A DNA stretch of 64,000 bases, taken from assembly GCF_001039355.2 (NCBI RefSeq), contig NW_019775868.1:1-64000 (forward strand). Reading direction: 5' to 3'. Shown here piece by piece: positions 48,403-61,750 of the stretch (within the stretch, counting starts at the first letter, position 1; each line of letters opens with the position of its first letter). This stretch comes from Lingula anatina. Taxonomy: Eukaryota > Brachiopoda > Lingulata > Lingulida > Lingulidae. The notes beneath the pieces were generated by a model that saw only the letters and a program-made list of their open reading frames with translations, made no database searches and was not told the origin of the DNA. The translations under genes were made by a program, and so were the position numbers.

Positions 48403-49563
48403 ATTGTATTCTATTCCTGGATCAGAACACTACCCCCACTATTCTTTTAAGAATACTTTTCTTTAAAAAGGAGAAAACAGACTCATCGGATTTGTAAATA
48501 GTCAAATTGAAATATAATCATTGTTTAAATCCCTATTTTTTGTGTAAACTATATGGTCAGCAGGATTGGTAAATAAGGATCTGAGCAATTAATATCTATT
48601 TTACTATAACTATCCTTATACAAGTTTCTGTATAATTTAGTTCTTAATAAACATGCAGAGTTGTACCCCCCCCCCCCCGTTCACCCCCTTGCTTCACTCA
48701 ATCTTGTCTTTCGACCATTATGGCATGCTCGGCTGTTTTTAGAAAAAATCAATCTAAATACGTTTTGAAGTATAGTCCTTGTTATAGGCGTATACACTGT
48801 GCTTAAATTTTGAATTAAATTGCTTTGCATTCTTTTTCCCTAAAAAGCGTTCTGTATTTTGAATAAATTAAGTGGTGAAATGTACAGCGTCTCTTCAAAG
48901 AAACTTAGGCTTCGTTCACATGGAATGTCTATTTTCTAAAAATCTATTTTCTATTTTCGGTATCTTATGATCACGGTCTGTGCCCTGAATATCCCGCCGC
49001 GTAATTACTGGCAGCGCGAGCCAGTTACTATAAGTTACTGCCAGTAATCTAAACACATAAATCGTGTCTTATAAAGTTTCTTTTTTTAACAGGAGATGTA
49101 GAATTAACACTTATTTTCATTGCTGTCCTTCAGCTTTAAGAAAATCCAAAGTTTAATTGACTTATTTTTATGATTCATAAGTTTTTAATATATGTCTATT
49201 GTATGTTTATATGTTTACTCTAATTTTTTTCATGTTGTCTAAATTGAACTATGTTGTTCTTGTTCTTGTTGAATCCGCCTGAATTCTACGTTTGTGCAGG
49301 TGAAGAACGAACCAAAGGAGAATTCATCTGCAATATTTTATTCATTATTACTTCATTTATCATTAGCCACATTTAGAATAATGTTATTACAGTATTCCAA
49401 TGATACGGATGTGTCATACATTATTTCTAATCTTTAGAGAAAATCTTTGTTTTTTAAAATTCCAGTGGACCATGGTAGAATTTCTTCCTTATTTTGCGAA
49501 GAAAAAGTCAAATAAAAATGTAATTAAAAAAGAAAGAATCACGAAATATTCTACCGAGACAAA

Positions 49564-49569
49564 TTTATT
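49564..49569 (-). terminator. Poly(A) signal of the subtilase gene
   Basis: AATAAA on the minus strand, about 66 bp past the stop codon. Confidence 0.6.
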
Positions 49570-49634
49570 CTTTACTAATTGAGAAATCTGTTGGTTGATA
49601 TTAGATCTGGTACATCAGTACATAATTTCCAGAC

Positions 49635-50359
49635 TTAGCTGAAAACCTCCAGGCAAGGGGTATATAAAACCAAATGGTCGTCCTTGACATTGGAAAGTTT
49701 ACCACATTTTGCCTGTTCTTTAATGTATATCTCCGCGTAGTTGATTACCTCAGCGGAGGGGGAGGAAATTTTCCCGTTATCCCTGAGGACCTGCAGCAAG
49801 GCCGCCACAGCGCCAGTCACAAACGGAGCCGCCATGGAGGTCCCGCTCATGGTAGTGCTTCCATATTTGTTCCAATAGGATGCGGCTGTGATAGATTCAC
49901 CCGGGGCGTATAAGTCTACACAAGGGCCTAGATTACTAAATCTCGCCCTTTCGTAATTGGCGTTAAACGCCCCGACAGTGAGGGAAGCCGCGCTGCTAGC
50001 TGGAGAGAAATCACAAGCGTCGCTAGCATAGTCATTTCCGGCTGCGACAACCACGGGGATTCCTGCTTCAATGACGTCATCGACTGCGTCGTTCAAAACC
50101 CGGTTGTACGGCCCGCCAATACTGAGGTTAACGACAGAGAGGCGTCCACTCTTTTTCACTCTTTGCTCTATCCACAGAAGACTTTGTAATATGCCGGATG
50201 TAGGGCACGAGTAGTCGCAAATCTTTAGAGAAATGATGTTGGCCCGCTTTGCCACCCCATATTTCTCTCCCCCGATGATACTTGCCACGTGGGTACCATG
50301 GCCGTTGCTGTCCACACTTGTCGATTTCGGCCAACCTGGAGACACAGAAAACATTGGTA

Positions 50360-50405
<46 letters not shown>

Positions 50406-53184
50406 TTTTATTAAGATTGCAACCAAATGAACGAGGGGGCGTGTCATCCATTTAAGCTGTTTGCACATAGCGAGAGTCACCGATTTACATAGGATTTTTC
50501 CAGTGAAACCATGTTATGGAGACAATTCCAACTCACCAATGGTTACTCTCCCTGTAAAATCGCGGTGGTCTGGATTGATGCCCGTGTCCGCCACATATAC
50601 ATCTATACCAGCCCCATCGCCCCAGCTTCGGAACTTAGAATCCCCTGGAACACCGTCAAGAGTATCCAAGCCCTGCAAGGAAAGGAAATCAAAATACAAA
50701 ATCTGATTTGAGATATTGTAAGAGCTAAAAATAACATTCCAAGTCCACTCTGTGATGGTACAGTGAAATCAGTATTAACATACCCATAGTCCACTCCGTG
50801 ATGATACAGTGTACTCGTTGCTGCAGTATTCTGTGTTCAGTTTTGCTTTCACATCTTGCTCGATCTCCTCAATAACATCGATCAGTCGACGCAACTTCAG
50901 GAGGTCGCTTAAAACGATTTAAATGGATTCATTAATACCTTCGTTAATGTCGTTATAATTATAATTAACAAACAAGATTAACCATTGGTCATTATGCATA
51001 TTTTAATTGATTCCTCTTTTGAAACTTTTTAAAGGGTTTCATTTCAAACTGATTGATTGGCGGGTGCATGATAGTTATCAAACCGTAATCTGTTTGTTGA
51101 GTGGTAGTTTATATATTCGTATTATTTATAAGAATGCTATAAGAATAACTAAGACAAGTTTTACAAATATGTAAGAAGGGATGAAAAACAAATTGTTACG
51201 AATCTGTTGTGTCAAACCTGGCACTTATGTTTCGCAGAATGACAAAATCCCTTTCTTTACTAAACTTGACTTCTTGACTGTTCTCAGCTCCTTTGATGAT
51301 CCTAGTGACTAGAATTTGGAAAAGATAAAGTTTCTGGTTAATATAGTTAAACGACGTCCATTTGTCCATATCTAAGTCCTAAGTCCATATCTTATAAAAT
51401 AAACGCAATGTGTGAGCTGAAAACACACTCCTGCTAAGATGGCCAATAAAAGCGTTCTACAACCGCTCGATGCCACGACATCGTGAAGACTCCATATAAT
51501 CACAGGTCAGTATTCTGTGGGCAAACATCTGGGGGTCCATCACATGACCAAAACTTTTGTTTTATTAATCGTTCTTTGTAGATGCCCAAAAACCTTGCAC
51601 TTAATCCAACTGGTCCTGGTGTTTACGCCATTTTACTCTGACTCATCCAAATTTCCTCCCCTTTCATGTCACTCGCCCTTAATGTGTTAGATCGGGGATG
51701 ACCAAAAACTCTAACCTACTGTCGGCTTAAAAATGATACACTGTTTAAAAAACAACAACTCGTGTTTGTAATCTTGTAAGTTGTTAGTTTAAGCAGTAAA
51801 AAGCACCACATTGAGAACTGTCACGGATCAGCGATATCATGTTGAAGATCTCCACAAGTGACAGCTTGTCGTGTATGACTTTCAGCAGAGTTTGGTAAAA
51901 GTTTACCGCCCCAGCCATGAATGTTAGACGAGTCTACTTACTGCGTCACATATCCCTTATCCTTATAAATTATTAAATTAGTTCCCACTAATTACTAGAT
52001 TACTTCACATTAGTTCCCACTAATTACTAGATTACTTCACATTAGTTCACACTAATTACTGGATTATTTCACATGGCTGAAGTTGCAAAAAGCGTCATAT
52101 TGAGAGCAGACAAGGACGCAGACCAGAGCCTTCATGTTGAAGATCTCCACACGTGGCTGTTTGTCGTGTATGAACTTTAGCGGTGTTTGGTTAAAATTTA
52201 CAGTGCCAATCACAAATGTGAGACGACTCTATTTACTACGTCACAAACCCTTATCCTTGTAAATTACTAAATAAGTTTCACTAATTACTGGATTGGTTCA
52301 CATTAGTTCACAGTAATTACTAGATAATTTTACGTTAATTTACTCTAATTACTGGATGAGTTCACACTAATTACTGGTTTTGTTCACACTAATTACTGGA
52401 CTGATTCACATATGTTCATAATTAATGCATGTGTAGTTCACACTATTTTACATTAATTACTTGATTAGGTCACATTAATTACTGCATGTACATGCACTCC
52501 TGTTCTTGGTGCTCTAAACTTCAAACAGATTTGAACCTGACAGCTATAATAATATCCGTGCACATTTCAAAGGAGCACATATAACGCAGTAGCGGTAGTG
52601 GATATTATTGCCATAGTTTAGAGTTAGGTACTTCTACTTACTTTGACCATAATCTGCGCCAGGCAAAAGTCGAGCGATGTATTGGTTTGCTACTCCAGAA
52701 CCGTCCGTGTATTCAATAAGGGGCACTAAGGAGAATATGAATAAGTTCAACCTTTTTTTTTCTCCGAGACCTCGCACTATTTTGTGAAGTAAACTAATAT
52801 TGTACTGCTTTAAGCCATAGGAATATAAATAAGAACACTTTATTGTTAATTTTTTGACAGAATTCAATTGGGTTACGTACAAAGCAATAACATGTGATTT
52901 TTTCCACTGATTTGTGAGATGAAAGTTCTTTCTCCAATGCTGCACACTATTATGTGAAATCAGTTTAAATATTTCTACTTACCCAAGCTTTCTTCTTCCG
53001 ACACTTTCAATACAGCTAGTGCTTGTAGCCTTTTTCGAATGTCCACGTGATCTCTTTTTTTCCTCAGTGGCGCCTGAGGTGCGTCTCTTGAGGTAATGTT
53101 GTACTCACTGCCCCCACTCGGATAGGCAACTGCCATTGCTAACAGTCCCAGAACCAAAATACCCGCCAGCGCCGACAACTGCAT
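49635..53184 (-). CDS. Secreted proteinase-K-like subtilase (S8 serine protease)
   Basis: Six exons: 53184-52983, 52725-52642, 51308-51218, 50907-50784, 50672-50537, 50335-49635. All are in phase and give 445 aa. Residues 1-20 form a signal peptide (LSALAGILVLGLLAMAVAYP). A basic RKKRD site follows at about residue 41. Residues ~85-155 form an I9-type propeptide starting NQYIARLLPGAD. The catalytic part opens with SGLWGLDTLDGV. The triad is Asp196 (VYVADTGI), His225 (NGHGTHVAS) and Ser379 (SGTSMAAP); the oxyanion Asn lies in VVAAGND. Length and motif order match extracellular proteinase K-type enzymes, which digest proteins outside the cell, here perhaps in gut or mucus (inference). The donor after exon 3 (GTTTGA) is weak. 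The Asp-His spacing is shorter than usual because the loop after DFTGRVTIG is compact. The stop is TAA, with a nearby AATAAA. An (ATT)n array lies just upstream of the last acceptor. Confidence 0.92.
50359..50404. repeat. (AAT)n near the last subtilase acceptor
   Basis: On the minus strand this is an ATT array ending about 24 bases before the acceptor of the exon with the catalytic His and Ser. Confidence 0.9.
51755..52480. repeat. Tandem ~300-bp repeat with ACTAATTACT satellite units
   Basis: Two diverged copies (about 51755-52075 and 52080-52330) share TGTTGAAGATCTCCACA, GTCGTGTATGA and CCCTTATCCTT boxes. Each is followed by arrays of short units built on CACTAATTACTRGATTA. The array lies in the subtilase intron between the propeptide exons. 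Confidence 0.75.
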
Positions 53185-53990
53185 ACTCCTATAAACAGAT
53201 CAGTTATATTATGAACAGATGAATACCATTTGGTATGACATTATATTAGTCTCTTTAATTCCAATTATCACCACGGATCTACGTGGATTGACCCAACTTT
53301 GAGGGGATTCTTGCTAAGTGCAATCAGCTTAACAAATTAACACGCCTCCCCTAGCGTTTAGTAGAATACAGAAGCTGGGGATTATTCAAGTACATGGAAA
53401 TTGGAAACAAAAGGAAGAGTGCCATTCAATTAACTTGATTGCACTTAGCAAGAGTCCCCGCAGTGTTGGGTCGATGTGAACGGAGTCTTAGACGCAGAAC
53501 CACTTAATTACATTACGTAAATGTGAAAAACATCCGTAATCACCCTGCGGTGCAGTACAATTAATATTCTACTATACTGTAAACTTATAACATTGAGAAA
53601 CTGAGATCATTTGCTTCCCATAAAGGCTAAAAATCTACATTTGCTTGGGAGAAATGTAAAAAGTTCATGAACAGGGTGAATGATATCGTTCCTTATCTAT
53701 CAGGTCCGAGCCCTTATATATATATATCCCTGTCTGTTCGAACGAAAACATAAAAAGACTGAACAAAAAATGTCAAAACAGACCCTAAAACTGATTGTAC
53801 ATTTGAGTTGGTTTTAAAGTTGGCGCTTGCTACTAAACATTTTCCCATAAATTACAAATTCTTCTTCTCCTTTTTATGCTTTGATTATTTAAGAAAACGC
53901 ATAAATCCAGCACCTAACGTTAAAATGAATTGCAACTTACCCAATGTGGCTTCTGAGTTAACTGAACAGCGCCTTGTCTGGTCTGTTGTG
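53185..53990. other. Region between the subtilase and ATF6 genes
   Basis: The two genes are head to head here, so 5'UTRs and promoters may lie in this stretch, although the ATF6 start is missing. Apart from a MITE I see no exon that continues ATF6 upstream. Confidence 0.5.
53279..53485. mobile_element. Palindromic MITE, diverged relative of family A
   Basis: Two arms of about 45 bp are inverted copies: TTGCTAAGTGCAATCA on the left and TGATTGCACTTAGCAAGA on the right, each next to GGGG or CCCC and an ACCCAAC or GTTGGGT box. Spacing of these boxes matches family A. Lies about 100 bp upstream of the subtilase ATG. Confidence 0.65.
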
Positions 53991-53991
53991 N
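53991..53991. other. Single-N contig join upstream of ATF6
   Basis: One N sits 9 bp before the first visible ATF6 exon. Other single N characters in this window mark joins between contigs. Confidence 0.8.
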
Positions 53992-53999
53992 TATATTAG

Positions 54000-56900
54000 A
54001 AGATGGTATGAGTCCTGGAGAGTTGGGGGAGTTTGACTTTGGTCCAGACTGGATGGAAACAGATGGGTTGAGGGACCCTGGGGATAACAGCAGTGACAGT
54101 GGCATCAGCAGTAAGTAGACAGCAGTGATATATGTCACTTAAAATAGCTGATACTGGTGAATTGGAAGATGTAAACTGGTGTGCCAAAAATGAGTGAAAA
54201 GTAAAAAATATGTCAACTGATAAAGGCATAGAGCATCACTCTGTGAAAGATATTCTTTTGCTTTTGTTGAACTTTTGTTGATTTAAAAAAATAAATTCTC
54301 ACAGTGAAAGTACCAACACTCTTGTAATTCACAGTAAACTAAAGCTCCCAATAATAAAATATGTCAGAAATATATCAGTTTCATTACGCTTGTACAGCAC
54401 TGTAGTGAGGCATTCATAAGTGTGGTTGTTTTTTCTTCCAGGTGTTAGTATCAAACAAGAACCTTTCTCCCCTGCTCTGTCTCATACCTCAGATTGCTCT
54501 GGTGACTCCTTCCTTCAGCAGGTAAGAAATAATACATGATGGCTGGATTTGAAGTGAAGTCAGCAACATTCACAATTGTAATGAAGTTGTGTTGTTTTGT
54601 TGTTTATTAGTTATTAATTTTCTCCGCACAGCATCTTGCTAAATTTTTTTCTAAGTCTGGTTTAAATTGGTATGTCTGAGGAAATAACCTTTTACTCTGA
54701 TTGAAATTCATGTGTGTAGTAAGGTTAAGTCATTACAATATTGCACAATGTTTCGATTTCTATACAATTTTTCTGCAGCCTACCCCTGAGCTTTTTGTGT
54801 CACCCGAGACCTTCATAAGTGATGTTGGAATGGAGTAATGAGAATACATATAATTTTGTTGTTGTTGTAGACCCCCCTTGATCAGCTGCCATTGCTGAAC
54901 CAGTTTGATGTGAAGCTTGAGAGTCCTCCTCCAACTCCTCCCCAAGACAACAGTGACAGTGCAGTCCAGTATATACAGCCTTCAGCCATTAGTTGTGGTG
55001 TCACATTCCAGAAGGGGGCAGCAGCAGCAGCTCAACCCGCACACAGCAAGCCACACATTACCACAGTAAAACTGACACATGTAACGGGACTGAACCCAGA
55101 CAGTAAGCCACTGCCACCCAAAGTTGTCAATGTGTTGAATTCTAAAGTGAAGATACAGCCCAAGTTACCCAATAGTTCTGCCTGTGTAACCCCTGCACCC
55201 TCCCCACCGCCACCAACGCCACCTGGTGTAGCACCTGGCTCACCCTGTGCAGGTAGTCAAGGTAAGATGTAGGATTGGTGATGAAATCTCAGTGTTTGTG
55301 TTAATGTGGAAACCATGAGTTCTTTCTTTGATGTCATTTACACCAAAACCAGTACGAATCTGTGTATAATGCAGATTATGGTTAGAAGACAAAAGACTTT
55401 TTTTCCTCTTGATTATTAGTGAAGAAGAAGACTGTCTAAATTTAAAAGTATTTTCCTCTATGTTAGGCACAGCTGCCTCCAAACCCCTAGTTCTCACAGC
55501 TGAAGAGTTTGCCCGGCTTACTGCCCAGGGAGTACTGAAGTTCCATCCCCCAGAGCAGGAGGCCAACAAGACCAACAGCTCAGTAGCACAGTGTATCCCA
55601 GTACCACAGGGAGAGGATGTGAGTGTTTGGAAATGATAGCCTGACTTCTACAGCCAACATGGGCTAGCTCCTTAAATATTAAAATGTTGTGGCCTAACTT
55701 CATTGGCAGTTGATTGAAGTTTACTGTACCAGTCAAAAATGGTGTATAGATGGGTCTGTTCATTTAGGGTCAGAGTCTGATAAAAATGCATATGTGATAG
55801 TTTGAAAAAAAAAACAAAAACAAGCACACAAGGTACCTGAAGGTCTGGGTAGCCTTTTCCCAGGTTGTAGTAGTTTGATAAGTCTATTTTAGATGCATGC
55901 CAGCAACATTTTCAGTTGTGACCAGTTTTAAGAAAAGTCATTCAAATGATGGTTGAAGTTTTCACGTATTTGCAAGTGAATTTAGATGTGATTCAATGAT
56001 AAATGATTTGTTTCTTGTTATTGCTTTGTGCAATTTTGGTATATCAAATTATATCAGAATTTTATTACCAAGTTTTAATATGTCTAATCCATTTTGTCCA
56101 CACAGCCAAGAGTTTGGAAACGACAACAGAGAATGATAAAGAATAGAGAATCTGCAAGCTTGTCAAGAAAAAGGAAAAAAGAGGTATATTTCATAATATA
56201 TTAAAGTGGTTCTTACAAACATTGTGTTTTTAAATGATTTGAGAAAAAGTTGAAAACTGACTTGAAAACAGCTGAAAAAAAGCACCTTGTGGAACTAAGG
56301 CCTTTATATGATTGGATGATGGGAATTTTAATCTGGATTTTGACACGAAAAAATAAATAATGCCAACAAATTTTGATGTAAACTTTCTGCATTCTATCAT
56401 TTTTGTAAAGTAATTTTTGAAAGGGATATGAATTTGATTTTGTTAAACATGAAACATGTCACAGCAGCATAAACACATCTGTTTGAAAAACAAAAAAATG
56501 TATTTGATATGTAATGTCTTAACACTTATTTGAAAATAAAAGTAATAGAAAGCAAAATATTTTTTTCAGTACATGACTACAATAGAAAATCAACTTCAAG
56601 AGATTTCAAGAGAGAATGAGAAACTCAGACAAGAGAACCAGAATTTGAAAAGAAAACTTAGTTTATTAAATTCAGAGGTAAATATTCTGTAATTAGAACA
56701 CTTCAAATAGATATTTAAAATTCTGTGCAGTAAATTTTTAAGGAGAATTTTATATCTAAGTCTCCTGCATGATTTCATTTGTATTTTGTGTCAACTATAT
56801 TTATGTCCACTTGTCTATATCTATTTGTGTTTATGTATTTATTTTTTAAAAGAATCTGTTAGCATTTTTGTTAAATTTTTCATTAATTTTAATCTATTTT

Positions 56901-59813
56901 ATAAATTGATTGACTTAGGATGAATGTGCACTCTAGATTACATTACAGTAATATATATAATTATGGATTAAAATTACATTATGAATTTTCACATTAATTT
57001 ATAATGATTTGTCATCCACTTTCCTATTTCTAGAACATGGCATTAAAGCGCAGCACAGGTTCAACAAAGGTGACAGCCACCTGCCTACTTACAGTTCTCT
57101 TCATGTTTGCCCTCAATTTGGGGCCCATAAAGTAAGTTAACCTGCTGACATAAAATAAACAGTCTCTTAAGTTAACTTAAGTATCAAAAAGCTACAAAAT
57201 TTATTTTGTTGTTTGGAGGTTTTCACATGATTTTTACTATTATATTAAGCAATGCCTGTTTATTTTTGAGACGTAGAAGAAATAGATCTAGAAGAAAAAT
57301 TGCCAAAATTTGAATTTTCTGCCATGGAAATGGTTTTTTGATTCAACTTGTGCTGATACAATTTGTATTATCCATATATTCCAGCAATTTAGTATTTAAA
57401 AGCTCATCAGAAACCAGCCTAGCTGCCATTCCAATGAGTTCGGTCCATCCTGGAGGTGGGCGCCATCTATTAACCTATGATGAAACTATGCAGCAGCCCA
57501 TTAGTGGGAAGTATTTCCCAAGGAGCAAAGCAAGCTTTGAAGACATTGAGAGCACATTAGCCGAACTGAAGAGGGGATTTGAGAGAGAAAAGTTTTTCAG
57601 AAAAAATAAAGACTTCATTGCATTTAATAGTGAGCTGGAGTCCCTCTGTCCAGTGTACTTCAATAAAACTGAATCTCAAAGGTAAGCATGGAATACAACT
57701 GTGATTGTTTTTATTATCTCTGCTTGGGGAATGACCCCCATTCCTCCTTGTCAACCTACTCATCTGAAAAATGAGTGAATAAGTGTGTTTTTGATTTTGT
57801 TGCACTGGCTTGTCAGTTAAGCTTGTAGAGAAGCTGTTCCATTTCTTTGTTTATGGGTATGTTTATGTGCATTTAAGACCATAATAGCACAATCTGCCTC
57901 TTAGCATTTGTCAGTGTATTTTATTTCCCTGCTGGGAGCACATTTGAAAGTGCTTGCAAAAAATCAACCTCAGTGTTCTTATTGGATATGTTTTCGTGTA
58001 GGCTGTGTGTGTGTGTGGGTGTGGGCACGCGTGTGTGCATGTACATGGATGTATGGGTTCTCGCCTGTCTTTATAACATATGTATAACCACTGTGTTCCA
58101 GGCTGGCTAACGAGCTGACGGGGTGGGTCTTGGCACACAAAGAAGCCCAAAAGAAAAAGAAAATTTTAGAAGAAAACATCAGGGAAAAGAAGGCTGTTGA
58201 GGCCAAGAACAGAAAACCTACCAGGAAGAAGTATGTGAAACCAAAGACATTGCACGCCATGATGAAAGGAGATTTGGACATTAAATATGCAAAGGATAGG
58301 TGAGTTGATATTTCACAGCTGTCACCATAAGGTGAACATAGGATTAACATCTGGTAGTATCAGCATTTCTACTTTGCTTCTCACCTCCTTTTTTCAAACA
58401 AGTAATTGTTCTACTTCAGTTGTCTTTATCAGGGCTTTAAGTCAGCTGTCACTTAATGCAAAGGAAATTTACTCTGTGACTGTGAAACATATTCCTTAGG
58501 CTGTTTTAATTTCTTTTACCCAACCTGTTGTAGTTATAATTTGTCTTTCACAGCATATATTCCCAGTTGCCTTGTTACACAGTTTTTGGCTGTAATGGAG
58601 AAACATAGCATAATTTCAACAGCAGCTGCTTATCAGGTTATTGATGTTGATGTTTCTCCTTTGTCCTTTCAGTTACCCTGGCAGTAGCCAGTATCAGGTT
58701 CAGGTCTTCAACGGTCCAGACAAAAGCTACATGGATTTCTTGGACTCCATTCACAGAAGAAATGACACATTTTATGTGGTGTCTTTTAGAAGGGTGAGTT
58801 AAACCAAGATGTGTTCTCTTTGTATATTGAACTTTCTTTAGAAGTGTGTGCATGCATGCATATTTCAGTGTGGAGATGTTTGTCTTTATACACCAAATAT
58901 TAGATCAGTGTTTATGATAAATGACTGCAATCTGTCAGTCAAGCAGGACTTTCGGTCGTAGAATTAATTATCTTTTTAATCTTCTAATAATTTGCAAACT
59001 GAGGTCCATTTCTATCAGAGGTTCTATTATGTCTGAACTTTGGCTCATTTCATTTGTAATAAAACTCAAGTAGGTAAAGATTGTAATAATTTATGGCATT
59101 TATTGCTTGTTTAAAGTACATTCTTGTTTTTAGTATATTTACATTTTATATATTTCCTGTGTTCTAGGATCATCTTCTCTTGCCAGCTGTGGCTCACAAT
59201 AAAACCATGCGGCCCAGGATGTCCCTGTTGATGCCTGCACTGCCACTGAATGGTGAGACACGCCACAGATTTGGTTACTTCAGATTTAGTTCCTCTCCAG
59301 TTACTTATTACACCATGAAAAGTGTGCACACGGGGCACCTGTCACTTCTGAGTAGATTGTTGAAGTGTTGTTTGGGTTGCATTAGAATTATTTCAGTTTC
59401 AGGCTCGTAACTGATTATTACGGAAAAATTTTTAAGTGTTTAGGTATTTTCTAAGAGGAAATGACTATAACAATGCTTCTTCTTATACTACCTCTGCTTA
59501 TAGTAAAGATTATAAAAGTGGTCATAATGATGATGATAATCCCATCTTAAAGACATGTGATTTTAAAACTCTTGTAATTATCACAAATTGAAATCTAAAA
59601 GGTCTGTTCCCTGTTCCAGAGACTATGCAGCCCCCGCCAGGTGACATGGCCATGATGCAGATAGACTGTGAGGTGATGAACACGCGACTCTTGCACATCA
59701 AGAACACCGCTGTGCCGTCTTTTATGAAAGAACCTCCCAGCAACGTGACGCACACTGTCGTAACAAACACGGAGACTCCAGACCATTTGCCGCGAGAGGA
59801 AGTGATTCCATAA
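54000..59813 (+). CDS. ATF6: ATF6, ER-stress bZIP membrane transcription factor (5' partial)
   Basis: Twelve in-phase exons: 54000-54110, 54442-54521, 54871-55261, 55467-55618, 56106-56183, 56570-56677, 57034-57131, 57385-57681, 58102-58299, 58673-58793, 59168-59252, 59620-59813. They give 636 complete codons plus a split first codon. The acidic N-terminus contains VSIKQEP, a possible SUMO site, and Pro-rich stretches. The basic region is [18 protein letters not shown], followed by a short leucine zipper. One transmembrane helix ends in NLGP (57115-57126), matching the Asn-x-x-Pro needed for site-2 protease. RHLL at 57461-57472 fits the site-1 protease RxxL rule. The lumenal domain has the conserved SFRRDHLLLPA and HNKT glycosylation site. 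On ER stress ATF6 moves to the Golgi, is cut twice, and its cytosolic half activates chaperone genes. The start codon and first exon(s) are missing next to the N at 53991. Confidence 0.93.
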
Positions 59814-61750
59814 GAGAGACTGTTACGTACCTGAAGCTTTGAATTACTTGTTGCTGTGAGGAAAAAAAGGCAAAAAGGGCAAAACGAGACTCAGGCAAAT
59901 TTCTGCAGTTTTTCAGTGTAGTCTTTTCAGGTTTGCTGTACAATACCTCAGTGACATTGTAAGTGCCTCGACATTGTAAAAATTGTAAAAATATTGGGTC
60001 AAGCAAAGCATAGACCAGGTTAATACTATGACAGCTGTGAAGATGTAAGTTGTGCTATAGTAGAGGGAGAATCTCTCTCACAGTTCACTGACCACAACAG
60101 TTGGTGATTTCCCATAATAATGGCAGCACATTCCATATTGTAAATATCATAGACTAGGTCTTTCTTTTTCTCTTTCTTTGTATTAGATTAGACATTTTTT
60201 CATTTTGTTTCATTCTTGGATAATAGAATGATTGTGAATTAAGTATAATTGTTTTCATGATTTCATTTATTTATTAATTATTAGAAGAGTAAATGCAAAA
60301 TTAGGCAAAGATTTAGGCAAAGCAGTTATTTTTTAAGTGATGTCCAGGGCTCCAGAGACTTCTTGAGATTTTGTATCCATTCAGGATCCAGAAATTTAGA
60401 CAAGTGACAGATTGCTCAGAGGTTCTGGTGCATCATTCATTATACTCTCTTGATATATGTGTCATATTTGTATGTTTTTTTTTTACATAAGCCATTTCAG
60501 TTTTGCAAGGCTAATATTTAGAGTTATGAACTTATGACAATATCTAAATCATGGTCAAGAGTAAAGAAATTAGAGAGGTGCATCCTTATGGAGGAGGATT
60601 TTTTATCTACTGGATTCTCCTTTTTTCTGTTGTTTTTTCTTCCTGAATTTTATATGTGGTAGACCTATCCATATAAATATCCTTATGTTTTCTAGTCCTT
60701 GGTTTCTAACAACCAGATTTGACAAATAGTTTGTTGGAGTCTTATGAAAGAGCCCTTCAGTTTTTATTTCTTTACATTTTTATACGGTGCATATAGTTAT
60801 AGATTGTTGTTGTGTGGACTAAAGATGCATGATGAATGCAAGTTTTGTGGTCTTGTAAAGATCTCAGATGACAAATCTTATAAATATAACCATTGATATT
60901 TATGAAACGGTGTATCATATTACAATATTGATTCCTTCTGTGAGGGAAGACAAATAAGATTTTTTTTATTGTTGTTATTAACAGTTGAGAATATCATTTT
61001 AGTAGGAGTAAGATAATAACTTCAGATGTAGGTGGATGATTATTCAGGATAAATTATTTGTAGTTTTTTGACATAGTGTACTTTGTGCCTGGGATAGTCT
61101 TCTTTTAGATTGTAACTCAAGTCTTGTAATTTACTTCTGTTTTTTTTAAATTAATTTTGATTATGAAATTTGATGTGTATTATATTGTTGTCAATGGGTA
61201 GGGTGTAATCATGGTAAAATTATCTATTTGTTTTTATATATATGCATTAGAATGTGTCTCAAATGCAAGATTTCAAAGTTGTCTCTGTAAAAACATGTAA
61301 GTCTATGTTCAGTAAAATATTGGAATCTGTTTAAAGTGAAAAGAAGTATCTAGATTTGATTGTTGTTGAATTTTACAGATGGAAAAAACTTATTAGTATT
61401 AAGTTTTCACATTTTAAATATGTTTCGGAAAACAACATTATTATTATTATTATTATTAGAAGGGGGTGCGTCCAAGTGCACTTCAATATCTGAATACTAA
61501 ATTTATTTACAATTTGGTTTGTCAGGATAGACTAATCTACAGTTATGATAGTGCAATTGAAGTTTGAACATTTTCTGAACCAGTTATGGTAAAAAATTAG
61601 AGGTCATCAAACATAGTGCAATTTTAGAATATCAAGATTTTAATGCATTGTTTCTGTTGTAGGTTTGATATGTTTATATATGTGTGAAGTCAATATTGCT
61701 ATATTCAAGAGTTGATATGATGTAAATAAACTGGGCAATCATTGGAATTT
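59814..61750 (+). other. ATF6 3'UTR (about 1.9 kb)
   Basis: No open coding exon. The T/A-rich tract ends soon after the AATAAA at 61725-61730. An ATT run lies at about 61437-61458. Confidence 0.6.
61725..61730 (+). terminator. Probable ATF6 poly(A) signal
   Basis: AATAAA about 1.9 kb after the stop. Other weaker A/T-rich candidates exist, for example the AATAAA near 62068. Confidence 0.5.

Larger units (their letters stand above)
44608..49563. other. Upstream region of the mosaic gene; intergenic
   Basis: No coding exon recognised. The 5'UTR and promoter of the mosaic gene should lie just above 44607 but show no clear motif. An imperfect tandem repeat of about 53 bp, with GAAAYCGTCTCAG and TGGAAATACA, lies at about 46077-46200. 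A roughly 135-bp degenerate repeat with TTTATATTCTGG boxes lies at 46465-46640. An ATT run lies at 45768-45796. Confidence 0.5.
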
